From: Oscillospiraceae bacterium
Lineage (GTDB): Bacteria; Bacillota; Clostridia; Monoglobales; Monoglobaceae
DNA length: 63,130 nt
Assembly: GCA_015068845.1 (NCBI GenBank)
Contig: SVJR01000005.1
Location: 1-63,130 of the forward strand
Direction: 5' to 3'
A program made the translations under genes and the position numbers. The stretch's first letter is position 1, and each line of letters begins with the position of its first letter. Positions 1 through 9,300 of the stretch are shown piece after piece. The notes below the pieces were generated by a model, which was given only the letters and a program-made list of their open reading frames with translations, made no database searches and had not been told where the DNA came from.

Positions 1-3000
1 TGAGGTCTTGTATGCACGGTTATCCATACCGGTATCACCCGGTTTTTCCGGACGAATTATTGAATAATGCTGCCAGGTCTTTCCTTTATCCTTGGATATA
101 TAAGTGTACTGATAATATGCATCTCCATCTTCAACTTCAGCAGGATGATAAATACCATGGTCAATGGCCAAAATATCGCCATTGTCAAGGTGAACAAATG
201 AATTGAACAGTTTTGCTCCACCAGCATCATATGAAACCTCTGTAAAGGTTTTGCCACCGTCATCAGTGAATAAATACTTGGATGCCATTGCACCTTCACC
301 AGCGAAATATGTACCCTCATCGGTCATAAAGCCTCTTGTGAAATAAACACCTGGATCTTTATAAATAAGCATACCCATAACAGGCTTTGAATTTCCTCTG
401 TATTTTATATTGTAAATATCTGCCGAGTTTTCGGAGGAGGCAAAGCCAAGGTTTCCGTTATTATGACAGGTTGAATATCCTGAAATAACCTTAGTTCCAT
501 CAATGAATAGTTCAACCAATTCCTGGTCCTTTTCTTTATCTCTTTTTGTTTTGATGGTCCATTTCACAGTACTGCCAACAGGGAGGGTTCCGCTGACCTC
601 AGAAATTTTTGTAGTCTTTCCTCTGACAGTTTCACCAAGCTCAAACTTCTGTGTTTCGAAGTTATAGCCAACAAATCCGCCAACAGTATCCTGCTTTCCG
701 AAAATATACCAGAAGCCACCATCACCATTTGTTATCTGAATATCTGCACTTGTCTCAGCCTTTGAAGCCACCACATCGATTGCAACCCAACCACCTGTTT
801 TGTTGGTACTGTCCATCGTCACTTTGCTGCCATTTTCATCAACGGTAAAGTTAGTTCCTTCACTTCTCCAATAATCTGATGTTGAGTAGAGGCTCTTGCC
901 GTCAAACTCGTCTTCGTAATAATATACATCTGATGCATCTGATATGGAGAACTTTTTAATAACGCTGCCATTTTCGATATCAAAAGCTACACCTGTTCCG
1001 CCGGCAACTACTACTCCACGAAATACACCAATCTGCTGATCATTTGCATAAATTCTTGATATACCGCCAATTGTCTCAACTCTGATAAGCATATCCCCCG
1101 ACACATTGGGCAATTCACCAAGCATTCTCCAAATAGGTGCTGCATCTTCAGTATATGAGCCAAGCTCGGTATAATACATTTTTCTGAGTCTCGCAATTGC
1201 ATAAACCTTTCCATCTTCAATCTTTACATCAGTCCTGAAATATCCATCCTTGATATAGAATCTTACATTTTCATCTCTATCCATAACAAGATCAGCTACA
1301 TAAGAATAAGGAATATGTGCAAGTTCTGTGTAGGTATCTTTATCCCTGACATTCGTTCTCTCAAAATATGTAACTCTTTCTTCAGGAACTGTAATGGTGA
1401 AGTTTTCGATTGTAAGGCCATTATTTGTGGTCTTTTTCACAACCTCTGTTGTCATAGGCATTGCAAATGACTCCACAAGCATTCCGTTGTAATATACATC
1501 TGCGGCATATGCATCTGTAAGAACAATGAAATCTCCTGTACCGCACTCAAATGTTCCTTCACCATCGTCCGAAAGGTATGTAAATCCATCCTTTGTGTGT
1601 TTAAGTGAAAGCTTGTATATTCCGTTTGAAACATTTACTGTTGCACTACCACTATTACCCGAAACTGAGTAATGAACCTCATTTGAATAGTTTGTTGTGG
1701 TATTGTTTCCGCTCAAGTCGGGGTAAACCGGTGTGGAATACCGTCCAAGAACAGCACCACTCTTAGCCCTTGCTATGGCAGACACAGTATGAGTTGTACC
1801 CTTTGCAAATGAAACATTTGCACTGAAAGGTTTTGCAGTCTTTGTTGCAACCAATTTTCCGTCAACAAAGAATTCAACAGATTTAACATCCGAGTTCATG
1901 TCATAGAGTTCAAGTGAAGCCATAGCTTTTTCAGCGGAGGTCTTTGACACCTTGAGGTTGCCCTCTACTGCAGAAACAACCTTAAAGCTCAACGCTTTTG
2001 ATGTGCTTCCCTCATATTCTGCATAAACTGAATAGCTACCTGCATTTAGCCCAGAAATTGTTGTTTTATAACCGTCTTCTTTTTTACCAACAGCAACTAC
2101 CTGACCATCAATCATATATCTGATTGCAGGAATATCTGCACCGTCGGCATCAGCACGAATGGCAATATCCTCGCCTTTGATGTATTCAGATGAATCCATA
2201 ACAACTTTGGTTTTGAGGGCTGTAGCACTCGCCTTCAAGTCAGGAGTGTATCTGCGCCAATCTATCTCGAATACGGAATAAGCCTCGCCAGGTTCATTAA
2301 GCTGGTACATGGCATAATACTCTCCTCTTCCTGGGTGAGTTCCGCCAGTATGGTTTGTTTCACCTTCAAGGATAAGCTTTTCATCTACATATATTTCAAA
2401 GTCACTACCACCATTGAGGAATCTGAACTTCCAAACATGCCAATCAGTTCCAATGTCTACTTTATCAGAATAAATTTTTTCTTTCCCATTTTCAACGTAT
2501 ACCCCATCGTATAACATATGAACAAATATGTGATTGTTCATAGTCTGTATATAATGTCTTGGAGCAGTGTTATCATATCTTATTCTAGCTTCGATTGTGA
2601 AATTCTCCACATCCGGCAGAGCAAAACCATCGTCGACTACCATTTCATCGCTAGCCAATCTGTAAATGCCGTTTTCAATAACGGGTTTACCACCAGCATA
2701 TCCGCACCAGCTTTTATAATCTTCGGTGCCGTCAAAGTCAAAGTAAAGCTCTTCTTTAGGAAGCTGTGAAACAACATACTGTCTCAAATCCCTTGGAAAA
2801 GCCTGACGGGGCAACGCATATATAAGGTTCTCTGTTTTCGGAATTGAAGGAGCGCCAGGCCAGTTGTAAGGATCCTTTTCCGCACTTTCACCAGCTGCAC
2901 CAACATTGCTTGCATTTTTTGTTATTCCAAAGGATGGGTCTTTCTCTTTTATCTGCACATCATATACTGTTGCTGACTTCACCAAGGTATCATCGCTGTA

Positions 3001-3501
3001 TACGCTAAATGAAAGTCCCTGTGTGTAGTTTACGGTTGGCAACTTTATTTCAGAAACATAGAATCCATCAATGAAAAATTTCATAGATATTCCATCACCC
3101 ACAAATCTGTATGAGCGTCTTCCCGTTCCTACCTTGTAGCCAATGGTTACAGATTGGGGCGTAGACATAAATGTAACCCCACCAGGTCTTACCGAGCAGT
3201 AAATACGAGATTTGCCCAAATAAACTACAAGTAACCCCTGGTCTGCTGTATCTAACGACATATCAAAAGATATGTCATAATTTTCAGGCAAAGGAATTGA
3301 TGCCTCTGCAACGGTATTTACACTTTTCGAACCATTCAGAGTAAAGGAATTTTTTGTGACTGAATAGCCTATTCCGCCTTCTCTAAGTTTATATTCAATG
3401 CCCTTGAATTCAAAAGATTCTGCAGCATCTGCACTTACTGTAGCACCAAAGAGAGTTAACAGTGTAGTTAAAACTAAAAATAATGCTGTTATTCTTTTCA
3501 T
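1..3501 (-). CDS. Partial secreted multidomain lectin/sialidase-like protein (3' end beyond window)
   Basis: An open frame of 1167 codons runs without a stop from the ATG at 3501 to base 1, so the C-terminus is missing. The first ~24 residues are a signal peptide (MKRITALFLVL...VSADA). Two LamG/concanavalin-like beta-sandwich regions are suggested at about residues 28-170 and 250-410, Ig-like segments at about 420-600, and another lectin-like region from about 860 (EDEFDGKSLYS). Near the edge are two Asp-box/BNR motifs, FTDDGGKTF (~1078) and SKDKGKTWQ (~1133), as in sialidase-type propellers. The start lies 8 bp after the upstream stop and its SD (GGGAG) overlaps that stop, so the two genes are probably translationally coupled. 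A carbohydrate-active or glycan-binding role outside the cell is inference; no catalytic residues are visible. Confidence 0.8.
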   Translation of the reverse strand, partial: MKRITALFLVLTTLLTLFGATVSADAAESFEFKGIEYKLREGGIGYSVTKNSFTLNGSKSVNTVAEASIPLPENYDISFDMSLDTADQGLLVVYLGKSRIYCSVRPGGVTFMSTPQSVTIGYKVGTGRRSYRFVGDGISMKFFIDGFYVSEIKLPTVNYTQGLSFSVYSDDTLVKSATVYDVQIKEKDPSFGITKNASNVGAAGESAEKDPYNWPGAPSIPKTENLIYALPRQAFPRDLRQYVVSQLPKEELYFDFDGTEDYKSWCGYAGGKPVIENGIYRLASDEMVVDDGFALPDVENFTIEARIRYDNTAPRHYIQTMNNHIFVHMLYDGVYVENGKEKIYSDKVDIGTDWHVWKFRFLNGGSDFEIYVDEKLILEGETNHTGGTHPGRGEYYAMYQLNEPGEAYSVFEIDWRRYTPDLKASATALKTKVVMDSSEYIKGEDIAIRADADGADIPAIRYMIDGQVVAVGKKEDGYKTTISGLNAGSYSVYAEYEGSTSKALSFKVVSAVEGNLKVSKTSAEKAMASLELYDMNSDVKSVEFFVDGKLVATKTAKPFSANVSFAKGTTHTVSAIARAKSGAVLGRYSTPVYPDLSGNNTTTNYSNEVHYSVSGNSGSATVNVSNGIYKLSLKHTKDGFTYLSDDGEGTFECGTGDFIVLTDAYAADVYYNGMLVESFAMPMTTEVVKKTTNNGLTIENFTITVPEERVTYFERTNVRDKDTYTELAHIPYSYVADLVMDRDENVRFYIKDGYFRTDVKIEDGKVYAIARLRKMYYTELGSYTEDAAPIWRMLGELPNVSGDMLIRVETIGGISRIYANDQQIGVFRGVVVAGGTGVAFDIENGSVIKKFSISDASDVYYYEDEFDGKSLYSTSDYWRSEGTNFTVDENGSKVTMDSTNKTGGWVAIDVVASKAETSADIQITNGDGGFWYIFGKQDTVGGFVGYNFETQKFELGETVRGKTTKISEVSGTLPVGSTVKWTIKTKRDKEKDQELVELFIDGTKVISGYSTCHNNGNLGFASSENSADIYNIKYRGNSKPVMGMLIYKDPGVYFTRGFMTDEGTYFAGEGAMASKYLFTDDGGKTFTEVSYDAGGAKLFNSFVHLDNGDILAIDHGIYHPAEVEDGDAYYQYTYISKDKGKTWQHYSIIRPEKPGDTGMDNRAYKTS

Positions 3502-3508
3502 ATTATTA

Positions 3509-6214
3509 TCACTCCCATCCTCTCAATACATAGATATAATTGATTGTTCCGTTCGCCATACCAATCACAACCTTGTCGGGTTTATCGGGATTAATCTTGT
3601 ATGTTATGATATCATCCATTGTTCCCACTTCAACGTTGCCTGTTCTTGAATTCTTGTCATAGATGTAAACGTTTCCGGCTTTTTTATAGCCAGTAAAGTT
3701 CGCTAAGTTTACACGAGAAGACATATCCACATTGTCATTAGGAACGGTTGTAGTATGGAATATCATATCTTCATTTATGTCCATAATTGTACCATATATC
3801 GTTCTGGAAGCCCGAAGTCTGCCTATATCCGCATCATCTGCCGGTTCAGATTCAATCAGTCTTGAATCCGGATCAGCAAATCTGGTAAGATAGTCGTCAG
3901 CGCCGAACATATTATGTAATTTATACATAACTCCCTGAAGGTAGTCATATTTGATAACGTCACCCTTCTCGATACCGGCATTTTCAAACGGGAGACTGAG
4001 TTTTACAGAAGTTACTTTATCGCCCACAAGTGAAAGATATCTGGATGGAATACCTTCCTCATCCAAAGTATCATGTATATCCTTTACTACATATGAAAGG
4101 TGAGCTGATGTATCATTTACCGCTTTAGTATCAATAGATGCATGCAAATATTTTAATACAATGCCTGCTTTGGTATCGTCACCAACATTATAGGCTTCAA
4201 CATAATGTTCGCTTTTTTCACCATAGAATCCTATTCTTCCGTACAAAGCATCAGTCGTTCTTCTAACCATTGGAATCTGCCAGCATACTGTATCACTTCC
4301 AACATAAAATTCATATTTATAATCTTCGTCACTTGTATTGAAAGTGCTTGAGCTGGAAAAATATCTTCTGATAGCATATGGATGTGTAAGCTGCAATGAG
4401 GTAACAGGCTCTATGCCTTCATTGTAATATGGTGTATCTATATAATAAATTTCATCATTTGCGTTCACCTTATACTTTATAAGCTGATCATACTTTATAT
4501 AGCTGGTTGCGTCATAGTCCCCTACTTCTCTTGTTGGATCATTTGTTGTTGCAAGAGTAGTAAGTATATTTTCAGGAGCAACCTTCACACCATCAATTTT
4601 TAAATTTTTTGCACCATTAAAAATCTTTATTTTTCCATCTGGACGCCAAAGCTGGAATAAAACATCTGGCTCGAACGGATCGGAAGTTACATCTGCATGA
4701 ACAAGGAACCCAAGTTCAAACCCGTCTGAGGCCTGGTGAAGAATTGTAGCAATTTTTCCGTCATGATTGTATGCTGTAACCAATTGTCCAACAGCCAAAT
4801 CACCTTTCTCGGCATCGTCTGTAACACAATTTGCCGCTAAAGGATAAGTCTCGTCATCTATGTTGATAGACTTAGCCTTAATGCCCGTTATTTTTCCTGA
4901 AATTGGGCTTCCAATTACAGCAAGCTTGACATAGATTTTACCATAAGGATTGTTTGATTGTTGATAAGCAATTATAGTTCCAGAAGTAAGCGACATAAAG
5001 TGAGCATCAAAACCATCAACCTTGAAATCAAGTTCTACTTCACGACCCGCAACTTTTCCAATAATCTTTCCGTCAGGATATTTTGCATATATAATTCTGT
5101 TTGCTCCGTCAACATTTTTTATTACTGCATATTCATATGAAGTAATTTTTACAACATCATATTTGTTATCACCATTGTTGTCGATAAATGCAACTTCGCC
5201 TGCCTGTGGAACAAAATCTGCATTTGAACACGAAGAATTTGCAATGCCATTGTAAATTACATAAGCATAAGGGTTGACATTTATTTTAATTTCCTTATCG
5301 TTCTCGTTGTAGTATTTGAAATATGTATTATCCTTGGAAGCAATATCACCAGCATCAACAACCAAAGTGCTATTTTGGTTATCGTCAGTAAAAATGTGCT
5401 GAATTTCTGGTTTCAGCGATTCATCATTAGCCTTCAAATAGAAATCTACTGAATATCCAAACAAATTTGTTGCATTTGAATACTTGTAGGTTTTTCCATT
5501 TATTGTGAGCTCATCTTCCTTGATAGACTCGTTGGGCGAGGCAAGTGTTGTTCTGTATATGCCATCTACAACACCTTCCATTTTAACAAGATTGTGAAAC
5601 TGTTTGAGCGCTGTTTGGTTTGGATTTACTCTGTATTCAATCACTTTGCCAAATGAATATGGTTCAAACATAGCTGCATGAAGTGCATTGTAAAGCATTT
5701 CATAAGCAGTTCCCACACTAACATCTGCACTCTGGTTAACTCCAGCTGAAATGCCTGCCATTCTTGCTGCATCGATATACGACTTCATTTCGCCAATATT
5801 TTTATATCCAAGTGGAACTGTAAGAACCTTGCATATTTCAGTAAATTGAACAATGTCATCAGGACGGAAAAAACCATTTCCATCGCCGGAGAATACCCCG
5901 GCTACAGCCAATGCACAAATATAAGGATAATACTCGCTATCCGTAGAAATATCTACGAATGGACTATTCTCATAAGATGTATTTCCCGGGAGGTTCATAA
6001 GCTTTGCCGTAGCCACAGCAAGCTCTCCACGGGTAAAACCACGTTCAAAATCTGTGGTATCCGTAATAATTTCCAATTTTTCCAACAGACCTAACTCGCC
6101 AGCTGTCAATGAACAGCCAGTTCCGTCAGCACTTGCAGCACCAACAGGAATCAATGACAAAGCCATAACTGTCACAACAGCAAAAGCACAAAGCCTTTTC
6201 AAAAATCCATTCAT
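3509..6214 (-). CDS. SLH-domain surface protein, 901 aa
   Basis: Secreted protein with a signal peptide (residues 1-29, MNGFLKRLCAFAVV...). Three degenerate SLH repeats at about 32-205 follow, including FTRGELAVATAKLMNLPG and GVFSGDGNGFFRPDD; these would anchor it to secondary cell-wall polymer. The rest (about 210-901) is beta-rich without recognised catalytic motifs. It is probably a structural or scaffold S-layer-associated protein. The SD AAAGGAGA lies 7 nt before the ATG. It sits between the 1546-aa SLH protein and the BNR protein and is probably co-transcribed with both. I do not recognise the C-terminal 700 residues. Confidence 0.85.
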   Translation of the reverse strand: MNGFLKRLCAFAVVTVMALSLIPVGAASADGTGCSLTAGELGLLEKLEIITDTTDFERGFTRGELAVATAKLMNLPGNTSYENSPFVDISTDSEYYPYICALAVAGVFSGDGNGFFRPDDIVQFTEICKVLTVPLGYKNIGEMKSYIDAARMAGISAGVNQSADVSVGTAYEMLYNALHAAMFEPYSFGKVIEYRVNPNQTALKQFHNLVKMEGVVDGIYRTTLASPNESIKEDELTINGKTYKYSNATNLFGYSVDFYLKANDESLKPEIQHIFTDDNQNSTLVVDAGDIASKDNTYFKYYNENDKEIKINVNPYAYVIYNGIANSSCSNADFVPQAGEVAFIDNNGDNKYDVVKITSYEYAVIKNVDGANRIIYAKYPDGKIIGKVAGREVELDFKVDGFDAHFMSLTSGTIIAYQQSNNPYGKIYVKLAVIGSPISGKITGIKAKSINIDDETYPLAANCVTDDAEKGDLAVGQLVTAYNHDGKIATILHQASDGFELGFLVHADVTSDPFEPDVLFQLWRPDGKIKIFNGAKNLKIDGVKVAPENILTTLATTNDPTREVGDYDATSYIKYDQLIKYKVNANDEIYYIDTPYYNEGIEPVTSLQLTHPYAIRRYFSSSSTFNTSDEDYKYEFYVGSDTVCWQIPMVRRTTDALYGRIGFYGEKSEHYVEAYNVGDDTKAGIVLKYLHASIDTKAVNDTSAHLSYVVKDIHDTLDEEGIPSRYLSLVGDKVTSVKLSLPFENAGIEKGDVIKYDYLQGVMYKLHNMFGADDYLTRFADPDSRLIESEPADDADIGRLRASRTIYGTIMDINEDMIFHTTTVPNDNVDMSSRVNLANFTGYKKAGNVYIYDKNSRTGNVEVGTMDDIITYKINPDKPDKVVIGMANGTINYIYVLRGWE

Positions 6215-6289
6215 ATTATGTCTCCTTTCATTTTTCAGGTGAAAATATCTGATATTTTATGTTTTCTCTTAAAACAACTTTTATTTTTC

Positions 6290-6320
6290 TGTGTGGCGGA
6301 TCACCTAATCCGCCAACACA
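6290..6320 (-). other. Intergenic hairpin between the two SLH genes
   Basis: On the minus strand TGGCGGAT pairs with ATCCGCCA, extended by TGTG/CACA past a one-base bulge. No T-run follows, so it looks more like an mRNA processing or stability structure, or a leaky attenuator, than a full terminator. The rest of the 156-bp gap is AT-rich with no clear promoter. Confidence 0.55.
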
Positions 6321-6370
6321 GTTCTTTAAACACAAACTATATTTGAAGTATTATGTATAAAGGAGTCTAA

Positions 6371-9300
6371 TTATTGATTAATCAAAAGCTGAAAAATTCT
6401 GTTGATTGCAACAGCAGCCTCTGCTTTTGTGGCTGTACCACCAGGATTAAACATATTATCGCCTGTTCCTTCTGCAAGTCCAGCCATATAAAGAGTTGTA
6501 ATACTTGTACGTGCATAAGATGGAATATTCTTATAATCATCAAATATAATAGCAGGTCTGATAGATTCAATCAAAATACCACATTTATCAATAACCCTGT
6601 TTATCATAACCATCATATCAGCACGGGTAATATTTTCACCAATACCAAACTCTGTATCGCTTACACCATTGATAATTCCGTTTTGGTAAGCAGCATTTAC
6701 ATAGTCAAAGTACCACTCATTCTTGTCAACGTCTTTAAACTTCAAATCACCTGTTTTATCAATAGGTACACCTGCAACCTTAAGAATCATTTTAAGGAAT
6801 TCTTCACGCTTTACATTGTTACCCGGATGGAAATAACCGCTTCCGTCACCTGCAACAATTCCATTATAATAAAGTGTTTCGATGCTTTCTGCCGCCCAAG
6901 GAACTTCTGAAAGATCTTTGAACTTTCTATTTTGTATTGCTTCGATCATTTCTTCAATATTTTCCGAGGATGACATATTTTCTTCAACGATTTCTTCGCC
7001 AAATCCATAGCTGTTACCACCGCCGCCACCGGAGCTACCGCCACCGAAACTACTGCCGCCATTGTTGCCGCCAGGAGGTGGTGTTTCAGCAGCCTTTTGA
7101 GCAATTACAGCAGCATTGAAGTTATCGACAATTTGTCCAAAATCTGTATAGGTAATGAGTCCATTTTCATCCCTTATCATTCTCTCAAAGAGCGACATAG
7201 TATCATTGATACCGCTTATGGAGTTTTCCGAGAGATTGAGGAAGTCTCTATATTCCATTGTAATCAAATTACTAACGTCTGACCATCTTTCCAAAGCAAC
7301 AGCTGCATTCAAATCGGTCAAAAGCTGGTTGAGCTTTACAGTATATGAAACAGCTTCATCAAGAGCAGCCTTAAATTCAAAGAAGTTTGCAAAAGCTCCG
7401 TCACCCTTTATAGCCAATAACTTGTCATAAGCTATTGTGTTGCCCTGATTAAAGAGAGCAAGTATTTCAGCATCAACATAGGCTTGAATTGCAGTTGCTA
7501 AATCAGTAGCAGAACCAATTGCGTTGTAGTTCAATCCTGTTCCGCAAAGTTCAACTGTTCCAGTTGCAAACACAATATCTTTGCACCTTACCTTAACAGT
7601 GTAGCCCCCACTGCCTAAGTTGCTCGCATCAATTCCTACATTAACCTCAAATGCACCTTTCAGGTTTGTAGTCGTCTGGGTTACAGCAACAACTGTGCCT
7701 CCTGCGTCAACAATAGAAATAGAAATGGGCATATTTCTGTTGTTTATGCCAACATTACCTGAAACGACAGCCTCATTGAGGTGTCTGTCAAAAACAATCT
7801 CACCTTCCGCAAGTGTACTCATTGCAGTATCTCCAAGATTGTTTGGTGTCTTGTACCCATAAATCTCACCAAGTATAATACCTGTGTCAATACTATCCCA
7901 GAGCATAACCGCATAGTTTTCTGTGCTTGCATCGTATGTATAATCCCTATCAACAGTTACTTCTTTTGCTGGTATCACAACGCTTGCTTCAGAAACATCA
8001 ACTGATGTATAACCATACTGTTTGTTATAGGTAGCAAACACAAACTGCGCATTTCTTGATATCGGAGAGTTAAGTGTGCCGTGGTATAATTTACCGTCTA
8101 ATTCAATAGTGTTTCCATTTTCTGTAACAGCATAATTTGAATACATACCATTGTATGTCACAATTTCGTCATAAGTAACGCCGCCAGTAGTTATAAGCAA
8201 AATACCAACACGAGTTTGCCCAGTATTTGTTATTCCAGTAACTTCAAGGCTCTGCCATGGGCCATCTGCATCAATGTTTCTGTACCACACAGATATGGTG
8301 CTCGTATCTGCATCTATATACGCAATAGTCTCGTGCCAATTCGCGGGAAGGCCACTCAAAGCTTTGTAATATCTGTTACCCGAATCATCATATAACGACA
8401 TATTTAACGCTGAGGATGCGTTATCTGGCTTGAAGACTATTCGCATTATCTTTCCAGCCATACTTCCAACACCCGGATTATAAAGGTCTACACGATCCGC
8501 TGCATAAGCCGTTCCGTCACCTAATACCGTGATGTTTCCATATTCTACTATTTTATCATTCGCTGTATCGAAGAATTCACTAAAATATATCTTGTCATTC
8601 TGTGCGAAGATAGCATCAGGGTCTTTCAATACTCTCTGTGATGCAACTGCTGAATTGAACGCAGCAACAACCGCTTCTGCTGTAGTAAAAACAGGATCGA
8701 GCAAGAGTTCATAAACTGCATTGGCATCTTCCACATCATCAAGCTTGGTCAAATCAACGCCAAGTGTTGTAGCATAAGTTCTTAAAGCTGTCTCCATTTC
8801 TGCAGCAGTTGTCGCTTTATTTACAGCTGCAAGTTCAGGAGCTTGCTGTGTATATACAATTGCACTGCTTATAGCCAAGTTGTTATAAATTTGAAGTGCT
8901 TGATAATAAGTACTACTGCTATAACCTTTGGCTTCATTAACCGTTGTCCACTCTTCTTCAGAGCCCACCGGTCTCACATAAATGCCGTAGCCATCGCTAG
9001 TCTCTGGATTTAATTCAAAAATTATATCAATACCAGCAGCAGCTGCATCTGCAGAAACCATCCCCGTTGTACCGAGTTCAGTATCAGTTATAGTCTGAAC
9101 AGCTCTTTTTCCTGCGGAATTCGTGGTATAGATCAATACGCCATTACCCGCCGTACTGGAAGAGAGAGCATGAAGTCGGAGCTTTACATATATAGGGCTC
9201 GTACTTGGAACAGTCGGAGATATCTGCGGTATATTGAGCCACCCATCAGTTGTACAGTCTGTATACGCATATGTTTCGCCGCCAAATGTTGTTGTACTTA

